A stretch of 64,000 nucleotides of DNA from Treponema socranskii subsp. buccale (GTDB taxonomy: Bacteria > Spirochaetota > Spirochaetia > Treponematales > Treponemataceae), in NCBI RefSeq assembly GCF_024181585.1, contig NZ_CP054258.1, forward strand, positions 124,001 through 188,000, read 5' to 3'. A program made the position numbers and the translations under genes. The notes under the pieces are model-generated. The model saw nothing but the letters and a program-made list of their open reading frames with translations, did no database searches and was not told the origin of the DNA. Positions 1 through 7,360 of this stretch are shown here, piece after piece (position 1 is the stretch's first letter; every line of letters begins with the position of its first letter).

Positions 1-1723
1 CCTTTAAATCCGCCGGCGTAAGTCCGGTTACTTTTATGTAACAAATGCCGTCTGTATGCGGTGCGGTATTTTTAAGATAGGTGTCCAAACCTGTACCGTT
101 TGTTCCGAAAGCTACCGGCTCGTAAAGTGAGGTAAAGGTAACGTTCACATTTATGTCGGCGGTTATCTTTACTTTTGCAGTCGTACTTCCGGGTGTGCCG
201 CCTTCTTCAAATGTTCCGCCGGTAATTGTCCATGTGTCGACTTTGTAGCCTGATGCGGGACCTGCGGTAAAGGTTACGGTTTTGCCGTACTCAACGGGCT
301 GCCCCGAAGCGATTGCGCTGCCGGCAAGTTCCGCTTTAAGCGTGCCGTGTCCGCCGTCCACGCTGAAGGTTACGGGATATGTCTTCAGGGTAAAACTCAC
401 ATTCACATTTGTGTCGGCGGTTATTTTTACTTTTGCAGTCTGACTTCCGGCTGTGCCGCCTTCTTGCAGTGCGGAAGCGGGGGTTATTGTCCACTTGTCA
501 ACTTTGTAGCCTGTTGCAGGATCCGCGGTAAAGGTTACGGTTTTGCCGTATTCAATCGGCTTCCCCGAAGCGATTGCGGTGCCGGCAATTTCCGCTTTGA
601 GCGTGCCGTTCGGCGGTGTAGCGTTGAAGGTTACGGGATATGTATTTATCCGCCACTTTGCGTACAGTTCGGTGTTTTGTGTTACCTCGTTTACGGCAAA
701 ATCCCAAAGACTGTCTCCGTCTTTGTTGTACCAGCCTTCAAAGGTATGACCTTCTTTTGTCGGCTCAGGCGACGGCACACTTGCTTTTTCTTTGTACTTT
801 ACGGTTTGTGCCGCAGGTACGGGAGTTCCGCCTTTTGCATCAAATGTTACTGCGTATCCCTCTTTGGTAAAGCTCACGTTTACCGTTGTTGCCGCGGTTA
901 TCTTTACTTTTGCAGTCGAACTTCCGGCTGTGCCGCCTTCTTGCAGTGCGGAAGCGGGGGTTATTGTCCACGTGTCGACTTTGTAGCCCGACTCGGAAAC
1001 CGCGGTAAAGGTGATCTCCGTGTCTTTGTCAACTTTGCCGCTTGCAGGAATTACGGGATTTGCAGTCACTGTTCCGTGTTCTCCGGGTGTTAGCGCTACG
1101 GTGTATCTCTCGGGTCTTGATGCCGTACCGCCTGCTTTGGCAATTTTTGCAATTATTTCATCCGCTTCCGCCTCGGTTATGTTTTCTTTAAGCACTTTCG
1201 GTGCGCTTTCTACAAGCGTTTTTGCTTCTTCAAGAGTACTGCCGGTAATTTCGCTTACCGCTTTTATAACGGCCTCTTTCTTTGTAGGATCGATGTTTTC
1301 CAAAGTTACCGTGTATAAATCATTTGTAAAGTTTACGTTCACCTTTGTGTTTGCGGTGATTTTGACTTTTGCAAGGGTGTTGCCGGCCTTTCCTTCCGCG
1401 ATCAGCGCAGACTCCGGTGTTACAGTCCACTTTTCAACTCTGTAACCGCTTTCCGGTGCCGCGATAAAAGTTACGGTTTTGTCCTTTTCGACGCTTATAG
1501 GGCTTGTTGCCGTTTCCGCAACGCCTTCCGCCTTTGCTTTGAGCGTGCCGTGCCCGCCGTCCACGCGGAAGATTATGCGGTACGATACGGCCGCGGGCGT
1601 TCCGCCTCCCGTATTTCCGCCCGCGTTATTCGAGCAGGCGGTAAACAGCAGTGCCAACGATACCGATGCGGCAAACAAAATCGCCGCCGCAAGTATTCCG
1701 ATTTTCCTTAAACAGGTTCTCAT
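1..1723 (-). CDS. InlB-repeat surface lipoprotein with an embedded ribosomal L7/L12-like domain (3' end outside window)
   Basis: The minus strand is open without a stop from ATG at 1723 to the window edge (574 codons). A GGGAGG Shine-Dalgarno lies just upstream. The N-terminus is a basic and hydrophobic signal peptide ending LLFTAC with Cys30 as a lipobox, so an anchored surface or periplasmic lipoprotein is likely. Domains in order: a divergent InlB/bacterial repeat (about 40-134), a segment at 136-205 that matches the ribosomal protein L7/L12 C-terminal domain, another divergent repeat (about 206-270), a classical Listeria-Bacteroides repeat ending in EGW and AKW (about 273-340), and two more divergent repeats containing GYKVD.W and TAKVKITA. 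The tail (from about 545) starts a region resembling treponemal BspA-type leucine-rich repeat proteins, which is inference. Likely role is adhesion or surface exposure. The IS110 transposase gene ends 47 bp upstream of this start. Confidence 0.8.
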   Translation of the reverse strand, partial: MRTCLRKIGILAAAILFAASVSLALLFTACSNNAGGNTGGGTPAAVSYRIIFRVDGGHGTLKAKAEGVAETATSPISVEKDKTVTFIAAPESGYRVEKWTVTPESALIAEGKAGNTLAKVKITANTKVNVNFTNDLYTVTLENIDPTKKEAVIKAVSEITGSTLEEAKTLVESAPKVLKENITEAEADEIIAKIAKAGGTASRPERYTVALTPGEHGTVTANPVIPASGKVDKDTEITFTAVSESGYKVDTWTITPASALQEGGTAGSSTAKVKITAATTVNVSFTKEGYAVTFDAKGGTPVPAAQTVKYKEKASVPSPEPTKEGHTFEGWYNKDGDSLWDFAVNEVTQNTELYAKWRINTYPVTFNATPPNGTLKAEIAGTAIASGKPIEYGKTVTFTADPATGYKVDKWTITPASALQEGGTAGSQTAKVKITADTNVNVSFTLKTYPVTFSVDGGHGTLKAELAGSAIASGQPVEYGKTVTFTAGPASGYKVDTWTITGGTFEEGGTPGSTTAKVKITADINVNVTFTSLYEPVAFGTNGTGLDTYLKNTAPHTDGICYIKVTGLTPADLK

Positions 1724-1770
1724 AATTCCTCCCATAAAAAGTCAATGAACAAGGTGACTTTCTAAGCTGT

Positions 1771-2880
1771 TTAATTCATGGCAACGAGGGCTTGTTCAGC
1801 AAGACTCATAGGTTTATATCTACCCATCATCTTTGTTGAATCAAAGTCCTGTTTTCCCGTGAGCAACGCCCACACGATTTCTGCCATCTTCCTTGCAGCT
1901 GCAACAATCGATTTGCCGCTGCCTTTGTTCTTTTTCATATAATCCAGTCGCTGCATGATCCTCCATCCCGAAGTATCCTTGCAACGACGAATTCCCAACA
2001 CCAACTGTACGTACGCCGTTCTCAATTCCTGAGGACCGCGCTTGGTTATTCTGCCATGTCTCACCGTTTCATTTGAATCCTGTACCCATGGCACAAGCCC
2101 GCAAAAGGCCGCATATTTCTTCGCACTGGCAAACCTACCTATATCTTCTGTGTACGAGCGGATTATCCATGCCGTGATTTTTCCGCAGCCTCGAATCGTC
2201 ATAAGACGACTAACCATTTCATCGTCTTTCGTTAATTCGCTTAACTGCTTTTCAATCAGCTTGACCGATTGGCTCATCTGCTCTATAATTTCAATCATCA
2301 GTTTTACTGATTGTGCTTCGAGCACGAGGTCGCTACGCGACGACAGGGTGTCCAGAACTTCCTGGCGCCCTTTTTTACTTTGGAGGCTTCGACTTTCATC
2401 CTGTAGCCCCATACTCACCAGAAGCGCATGAATTTCATTCTTTTGTCCGACAATCGAATGAACCAGCCGCTCCCTTGATTTCAAAAGCCGTCTCAAGTTT
2501 TCCGTTCCCTTACTGCACAGATAGCTTTCCGGAAGCATATCCTTTGATAGAAACTCTGAAATCGTCGAAGCATCATGCTTGTCGGTTTTCTTCGTCGATT
2601 CGTTGATTACCTTGAATTTCAACGTATTGATTACCGTCACGTGCGCTCCCACTTTTTCTACCTGAGCCTTGAAGAATCTTGTGTTGCCGGTTGATTCAAC
2701 TCCGATTTTCACAGTGAAACCGCCTATCTTGTACTCCGTTATTCTCGCAAGAAATGCCGCATACCCAACTTCTGTCGTCGGATACTGTTTGATCTGCTCA
2801 ATGCTTTCAACCGTTTCCTCTGTCCGCTCATGCACGGTAAACTGTGTTTTGTGCAAATCAACGCCAATGTAAACTGTCAT
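1771..2880 (-). CDS. IS110-family transposase (DEDD recombinase)
   Basis: 369 aa from the ATG at 2880, chosen because GGAGGT sits 4 bp upstream; an in-frame start 18 bp earlier is less likely. The N-terminal RuvC-like domain carries the DEDD acidic set: Asp8 in GVDLHK, Glu62 in GVESTG, Asp100 and Asp103 in KTDKHDA. The C-terminal Transposase_20 domain contains RGCGKITAW and GRITKRGPQELR, the region that holds the catalytic serine in IS110 recombinases. Length is normal for the family and no frameshift is seen, so the enzyme may be active. IS110 enzymes recombine DNA under guidance of a bridge RNA encoded in the element; a structured non-coding stretch of the right size lies directly upstream. 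Confidence 0.95.
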   Translation of the reverse strand: MTVYIGVDLHKTQFTVHERTEETVESIEQIKQYPTTEVGYAAFLARITEYKIGGFTVKIGVESTGNTRFFKAQVEKVGAHVTVINTLKFKVINESTKKTDKHDASTISEFLSKDMLPESYLCSKGTENLRRLLKSRERLVHSIVGQKNEIHALLVSMGLQDESRSLQSKKGRQEVLDTLSSRSDLVLEAQSVKLMIEIIEQMSQSVKLIEKQLSELTKDDEMVSRLMTIRGCGKITAWIIRSYTEDIGRFASAKKYAAFCGLVPWVQDSNETVRHGRITKRGPQELRTAYVQLVLGIRRCKDTSGWRIMQRLDYMKKNKGSGKSIVAAARKMAEIVWALLTGKQDFDSTKMMGRYKPMSLAEQALVAMN

Positions 2881-2916
2881 CTTGACCTCCGTTCTCACTC
2901 AGCGGAAAGTCTATTC

Positions 2917-3076
2917 GGTAATGTGTCCCATTCTCCCATTCAGTCTCTTACGACTATCGTATGGTGCGGCAATAGCTCTTCATTCTCCTAACCGAAGGTC
3001 ATAGCCTCCACTAAATATGTCGAACTCTTGCCTGGTTCCCGCTGAACTCTTTCTTTGTTCAGCTTATCACATTACC
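2917..3076 (-). ncRNA. Candidate IS110 bridge RNA
   Basis: Read on the minus strand, this non-coding stretch begins with GGTAATGTG and ends with its exact complement CACATTACC (3068-3076 and 2917-2925), giving a 9-bp closing stem around about 142 nt. Just inside the 5' end is a 7-bp hairpin, GCTGAAC / GTTCAGC with a 9-nt A-rich loop (3041-3063), followed by smaller possible stems such as CTAT/ATAG and AGTC/GACT. About 160 nt located immediately 5' of the recombinase is the position and size of bridge RNAs in the IS110 subgroup (IS621-like). The identification as a bridge RNA is inference; the palindromes are seen directly. Confidence 0.5.
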
Positions 3077-3291
3077 ACTTGTTCGTTTTCCTTTTTATCA
3101 TACCTCCTAGATAAATTTATCCGACTTAGTTTTTTATCGCTTTTACACGATTGTGAATCGGCGTGATACATCCTTTTATTCGAAATGATTTTACACTTGT
3201 TTTTGCTTACATAATAGGGAGTTTGCTCCCGAAAAAATCGGGACAAAGGGAAAAGTCAAAACTTCGGGATTATGACTGAATCGGATTGAAA

Positions 3292-4117
3292 CTATACGCT
3301 TTTTACCGGAATTTCCAGTCGCACTTCCGTTCCGGCTTCCGCATTGCTTTGCACAACAAGAGAACCGCCTAAAAGTTTTGCACGCATTTCCATTCCGCTC
3401 ATGCCGAAGTGGTTTTGCGAATATCGTTCTCGTTCCGTTTGTACAGCGCCGGCAAAGCCCTGCCCGTCGTCAAAAATCATTATGCAAATAAAATCTTCGC
3501 CGGCCTGCAAGTTTTGCTCCGGGACCGGCTCGGAACGGCGGTTTTCACTGCGGCCTTTTCTTATGACAATGCTTGTCTCGCTTGCTTTTGCGTGCGTTTG
3601 TGCATTGTTCAGGGCTTCCTGAATTATCCGTAAAATGTGATGTTTTTGCTCTTTTGAAAAATCGTCAAGCACAACGTCGGGAGAAACGAAAAACGAGCAG
3701 TCCATTCCGCTTTGCTCTTTGAACTGCTCGCACAAATCGTTTATGACGGTTTTAAAAGGAATGTTGCCGACAGCCGGAACTGCAAGGTTTCGAATGAAAG
3801 AATTCTTTTTTGTTGCGGCTGAAAATCCAAGTCGAAATGACAATCAGGATTCCGCAGATCGCATACAAAAAATCAAAGTAAAAGATTTCCGTTCCGTTAA
3901 TTACACAAAGCAAAATCGTCATAATCGGATTATAGAGAGCTGCGACAATCAAAGCCGGCACAAGCCCTGCATAAAAAACGAGAGCGACCGTAAAAATCGT
4001 GTCCATAAAAACGGGAAGCCGCAAATACGTGACGAGTAAGAAAGTTACAATGTTCAAAGCGAGTGCGGCCAAGCAAAGAAGTGCCGTTTTATAAAATGCT
4101 TTCACTCGGACGTTCAA
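3292..4117 (-). pseudogene. Broken NarL-type sensor histidine kinase (frameshift and missing DHp domain)
   Basis: Two overlapping frames encode the two halves of one kinase. Frame one (4117 to 3752) gives about 110 residues with four hydrophobic segments. Frame two (from within 3843, stop at 3292) gives a HATPase_c domain with N-box EALNNAQTHA, G1 DDGQGF and G2 GMSGMEMRAKLLGG. The frames join near a run of six T on the plus strand (3806-3811); removal of one base there would fuse them. Even when fused, the HisKA_3 region with the phosphoacceptor His is absent, so a deletion has occurred too. The start overlaps the stop of the upstream response regulator by 4 bp (ATGA), so the pair was one operon. 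A sequencing error could explain the frameshift but not the missing domain. Confidence 0.75.
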
Positions 4118-4782
4118 TTTAACTTCCCCATTTTTTCCAAGAATTCAAGTTTGTTTTTTACCCCTGCTTTGTCATACAAAATTGTAAGATAATTTACAAC
4201 GGTTTTTTCCGTGATGCCGAGAGCGGCGGCAACTTCGGCGTTTGTGTTATGGATCGTCAGCGCATCCGAAAGGAGTTTTTCTTTTTTGGTAAAAGTCCGA
4301 CTTATGCAGTTTACTTCCAAAAGACCTGTTACCAGTTCCGCCTGAATGTATGTTTTTCCGTCGGACACCGCACGAATCGCTGCAAGCAAAATTTCTTCAT
4401 CCGCATTTTTTGAAACAAAACCTTTTGCCCCGACGGCAGAACTTACGGCGTGTTCTACAAATCCTCCCGAATCATGACTTGAATACGCGATGCACGGAAC
4501 GCCGAGCGCGGTAAAGCGGCGGATTATTTCAAAACCGCAATTTTCTTCGTGGGCTGCAGGCGAATATTCTGCTTTGAACGAAATATCCACGACGGCGATA
4601 TGGTTGTTCGGAGAATCGGACGAGCGACAGTCGGACGAGCGAAACGCTTCGATAATTTTTTCGCATTCCGCCCACGTTCCCGCTTCATACGTAACTTTAT
4701 ATTTTGAATGAGTTTCTATCCAGCTTTTTATTCCGTTTCTCAACAGAGCGTGGTCATCGCATAGAATTATATTCGGAATCAT
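4114..4782 (-). CDS. NarL/FixJ-family response regulator
   Basis: 222 aa. The receiver domain has the acidic pair in LCDDH, the phosphoacceptor Asp in AVVDIS and the conserved Lys in FVSKNA; the C-terminus is a LuxR-type helix-turn-helix (FTKKEKLLSDAL ... VAAALGITEKTVVNYL). It would act as a DNA-binding transcription factor controlled by phosphorylation. The gene overlaps the following kinase by 4 bp, but that kinase is damaged, so the regulator may be orphaned or phosphorylated by another donor. An extra RSSDCRSSDS stretch between receiver strands comes from a 15-bp-period tandem repeat (4616-4642). No clear Shine-Dalgarno precedes the ATG. Confidence 0.9.
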   Translation of the reverse strand: MIPNIILCDDHALLRNGIKSWIETHSKYKVTYEAGTWAECEKIIEAFRSSDCRSSDSPNNHIAVVDISFKAEYSPAAHEENCGFEIIRRFTALGVPCIAYSSHDSGGFVEHAVSSAVGAKGFVSKNADEEILLAAIRAVSDGKTYIQAELVTGLLEVNCISRTFTKKEKLLSDALTIHNTNAEVAAALGITEKTVVNYLTILYDKAGVKNKLEFLEKMGKLN

Positions 4783-4940
4783 GATTGTATTTTATATGAA
4801 AAAAGTGACGATTTATAGGGAGTTTAGTCCCGAAAATTTTATGATATCGATACTGCTTGTTTTTCGATAAAGTTTTATTTCTTATCCGAAAACCGCTGTC
4901 CGAAGGTAACGCACAAGCGGAACTTCACTGTGTTTTCTCA

Positions 4941-4969
4941 TTGCCACGCTGTCGTTTTTGCGTTACAGT
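4941..4969 (+). promoter_or_regulatory. Promoter of tdk
   Basis: TTGCCA, 17-bp spacer, TACAGT. The predicted transcription start lies about 14 bp before the tdk start codon, leaving a short leader that contains the GGGGTAGG ribosome-binding site. Confidence 0.55.
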
Positions 4970-4989
4970 AGCCTGCAGACGGGGTAGGC

Positions 4990-5565
4990 ATGGTTGAGCT
5001 GATTACGGGGCCGATGTTTTCGGGCAAATCGACGCTGTTGTTTCAAAAGATGGAGCGTTACGTATACGCGCATAAAAAAATCATTCTCGTTCGACCCGAG
5101 CGCGACACGCGCAGTTTTTTTTCACATTCACCACTCGAAAACGCTTTGCGTCGGCTCGCGGAATCGAAAAAGATCTATACGGTTTCCGTTTGCGCTTTCG
5201 ACGGAGGAACTCGTTTCGACGAATACGACGCGGTTTTCGTCGACGAATATTTTATGATAAAAAACTGCGCCGCGCTTGCAACCGAGTGCCGAAAAGATCA
5301 GGACGTTTATTTTGCCGGCTTGCTTGCGACATCGGAATGTACGCTTTTTACCGAAGCGGCGGAACTTCTGCCTTATTGCGATTCCATCATCAAATTGAAC
5401 GGCGTGTGCACGCAGTGTGCAAGCCAAATCGGCAACTATTCGTATTATAAGCAGGGTGCAAAGACAAGCGATATCGTCGTCGGCGACAGCGAATATACCT
5501 GTCTTTGCCGCGATTGTTATTTGAAAAATCAAAAAGAAAAAGAAACACAGCTCACGCTGGAATAA
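4990..5565 (+). CDS. tdk: Thymidine kinase
   Basis: 191 aa, type II (cellular bacterial) thymidine kinase, which phosphorylates thymidine with ATP in the salvage pathway. The P-loop is GPMFSGKST at residues 7-15; the Walker B-like site reads VFVDEYFM, where most family members have DEAQF; the zinc-binding lasso has VCTQC and CLCRDC. The start is set by the GGGGTAGG sequence 5 bp upstream and by the fact that the P-loop requires it. The gene stands alone behind its own promoter and converges on the TRAP binding protein gene. Confidence 0.93.
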   Translation: MVELITGPMFSGKSTLLFQKMERYVYAHKKIILVRPERDTRSFFSHSPLENALRRLAESKKIYTVSVCAFDGGTRFDEYDAVFVDEYFMIKNCAALATECRKDQDVYFAGLLATSECTLFTEAAELLPYCDSIIKLNGVCTQCASQIGNYSYYKQGAKTSDIVVGDSEYTCLCRDCYLKNQKEKETQLTLE

Positions 5566-5668
5566 AGCGTTTTGCCTGCAGCTCGCATCGGAATGCGGCG
5601 TTCAGTTTGCAGCTTTGCCGAAGCAGGGCGCTCCGGCGATCATTGCCCGTATCGCAAGCGCTTGGCGG

Positions 5669-6682
5669 TTATTGAATAGCCTGAATGCTTTCCCATGTAC
5701 CCTTGCCCCACTTCGCTTCGAACAGCGGCGGCAGCGTTTTCAGCGTCGCCACTCTGAAGCTTTCGACGTCGGGAGTGATAACCGTTATACCCTGCGCTTT
5801 CAGCGACGCAATCAATTCATTTTCCTGTTTGACGATTTCGTTGTTTTGCCATTCGATGTTTTTTGCAAGCGAAGCTTTAAGGATTTCCCGATCGGTAGCT
5901 TCGAGCTTTTGCCATGCCGCTTCGTTGATGACGACGAGCGCGGGCGTCATAACGTGCCCCGTGAGGATGACGTATTTTTGCACTTCCTGAAGTTTTGCGG
6001 AAGCGAACGTCGGCAGCGGATTTTCCTGTCCGTCGACGATATTGTATTGGAGCGCCAAATACAGTTCGCTGAACGTGATCGGTTTCGAATTGGAACCCCA
6101 CGCGTGCGCCATTGCGACGAACAGATCGTTTTCGGGAACGCGGATATTCATGCCCGCGCAATCGGCGACCGAATGTATCGCTTTCGTCGACGTCGACAGA
6201 TGGCGTGTTCCGTAATACATTGCGCCGAGCATACGCATACCGCTTTCACGGACAAGCGCTTCGTTTATTTTTTGTCCGAACGCTCCGTTGAGAGCCGATT
6301 CAAGATGACCGATGCTGCGCCAAATATAGGGCGCTTCGGCAATCGTTGCGGAAGGCACGTACTGTCCGAAGTTTGCCGCTCCTTCGCTCACCATATCGAT
6401 GTCGCCCTTTTGTACCGCGCGGATCAAATCTTTGCTTCCGCCGAGCTGTGAGCCCGGAAAGCATTTGATTTCGATGCGGCCGTTCGTCTTTTCCGAAATC
6501 TCTTCCGCGATGCGCGCCATCATTTGAGAAGCGGGATGTATCGGAGGATGAACCGACGCCCATTTCAGCGTTATTTTTTGATTGTCCGAAGCGGTGTCGG
6601 AATCGCCGTCGCTTTTGCCGTTTGCCGCCGCCATTGCGCACAGCAATAAAACCGATAGTACGGTGCAGATAAATTTTTTCAT
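5669..6682 (-). CDS. TRAP transporter solute-binding protein, DctP family
   Basis: 337 aa. A signal peptide (MKKFICTVLSVLLLCAMAAA) is followed by a full DctP fold: WASVHPPIHPASQMM at the start, PGSQLGGSKDLI, and NIRVPEN with the Arg that usually binds the substrate carboxylate. It should bind a carboxylate-containing solute in the periplasm. No DctQ or DctM membrane genes are next to it, so it is an orphan binding protein or works with permease genes elsewhere. It has its own near-consensus promoter after a terminator that separates it from the upstream mutarotase gene. The mutarotase neighbour hints at a sugar acid, which is inference. Confidence 0.9.
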   Translation of the reverse strand: MKKFICTVLSVLLLCAMAAANGKSDGDSDTASDNQKITLKWASVHPPIHPASQMMARIAEEISEKTNGRIEIKCFPGSQLGGSKDLIRAVQKGDIDMVSEGAANFGQYVPSATIAEAPYIWRSIGHLESALNGAFGQKINEALVRESGMRMLGAMYYGTRHLSTSTKAIHSVADCAGMNIRVPENDLFVAMAHAWGSNSKPITFSELYLALQYNIVDGQENPLPTFASAKLQEVQKYVILTGHVMTPALVVINEAAWQKLEATDREILKASLAKNIEWQNNEIVKQENELIASLKAQGITVITPDVESFRVATLKTLPPLFEAKWGKGTWESIQAIQ

Positions 6683-6737
6683 AACTTTTTTCCAATGTAA
6701 AACTTTACTTTATCTTGGATTTAGAATATTACTGACG

Positions 6738-6766
6738 ATAATAGCACGAGTTATCGGAGTTGTCAA
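6738..6766 (-). promoter_or_regulatory. Promoter of the DctP gene
   Basis: On the minus strand TTGACA, 17-bp spacer, TATTAT, one mismatch from the sigma-70 consensus. The -35 box lies in the AT-rich tail of the upstream terminator. Predicted leader about 50 nt. Confidence 0.75.
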
Positions 6767-6788
6767 ATTAAAAATACGCTTTTGCGTA
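6765..6788 (-). terminator. Short terminator after fucU
   Basis: Hairpin TACGC AAAA GCGTA (6775-6788) followed on the minus strand by TTTTTAATTT. Only five base pairs, so efficiency is uncertain. Confidence 0.5.
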
Positions 6789-6803
6789 CCGAGTGTTCCG
6801 TCC

Positions 6804-7229
6804 TCAGCGTACAATACCTTTTCGCAAAATGATGTTGGCATACAGCGCCTTTTCGCTCGTCGCGATTACGGCGTAGCATTTTTCGGTGCGATTATAAAAT
6901 TCGCCGGCTTCTATAAGCGAATAATTTTTATACGCTTCGTCGCCTTCACGGCATAGGGCGTCGAATTCTTTCCAAATCGGCGTTTCGACGAAATTGTTTT
7001 TCGGAACTTCCATGAGAATCGCGTTTTCTTTCATGTGGTCGAGAGGAAAAAGCGCGAGAACGGCTTTCAGCACTTCGCATACGCCGTGCCCGTCCATGCG
7101 GATAAGCCTGCGCGCACGCGAAGCGGCGGGATAATTGCCGTCGACGATCGCGATTTCATCGCCGTGCCCCATTTCCATTAACGTTTTCAACAGATCCGGT
7201 CCGATAATTGAAGGAATATGTTTTAACAT
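6804..7229 (-). CDS. fucU: L-fucose mutarotase, RbsD/FucU family
   Basis: 141 aa. Start ATG 7229 is chosen because the family begins MLKHI.. and a GGAG lies 8 bp upstream; in-frame codons further up belong to the leader. It follows FucU throughout: LLKTLMEMGHGDEIAIVDGNYPA with the catalytic His, then the C-terminal Y.NIILRKG. It speeds anomer interconversion of fucose or a similar sugar. A consensus promoter precedes it. No fucose isomerase or kinase is present in the window, so the sugar is unproven. Confidence 0.88.
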   Translation of the reverse strand: MLKHIPSIIGPDLLKTLMEMGHGDEIAIVDGNYPAASRARRLIRMDGHGVCEVLKAVLALFPLDHMKENAILMEVPKNNFVETPIWKEFDALCREGDEAYKNYSLIEAGEFYNRTEKCYAVIATSEKALYANIILRKGIVR

Positions 7230-7290
7230 ATATGCTCCGTTTAAGTATGTCCCCATCCGAATATTCGACGGATTTTCGGAAGTTCGAATT

Positions 7291-7319
7291 ATCATAAAAC
7301 ATCGGCCGGCTCTTGTCAA
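7291..7319 (-). promoter_or_regulatory. Promoter of fucU
   Basis: TTGACA, 17-bp spacer, TATGAT on the minus strand; leader of about 55 nt containing an imperfect palindrome CCGAA..TTCGG that might be an operator. Confidence 0.7.
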
Positions 7320-7351
7320 ATCAATATGTTCATCATACAAATAAACAATCG

Positions 7352-7360
7352 AAAAAAATC
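7352..7360. repeat. Target-site duplication, left copy
   Basis: AAAAAAATC, identical to 8599-8607 on the other side of the insertion sequence; 9 bp fits ISAs1-family duplications of 8-10 bp. Confidence 0.9.

Larger units (their letters stand above)
1771..3076 (-). mobile_element. IS110-family insertion sequence (minimum extent)
   Basis: Covers the transposase gene and the structured leader upstream of it. IS110 elements lack clear terminal inverted repeats and make no long target duplication, so exact ends cannot be read from a single copy. The right end must fall between 1724 and 1770 if the lipoprotein start region is host DNA, and the left end lies beyond 3076, possibly before 3290 where the kinase remnant ends. 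Confidence 0.7.

Noticed and set aside
347-1748. Several plus-strand open frames over the left edge
   Set aside because: They are antisense to the repeat-rich lipoprotein on the minus strand, which has a Shine-Dalgarno, signal peptide and domain matches; the plus-strand frames have none.
3806-3811. Programmed frameshift joining the kinase halves
   Set aside because: The run would need a +1 shift and no stimulatory structure or stop-codon context is evident; the phosphoacceptor domain is missing anyway, so decay is simpler.
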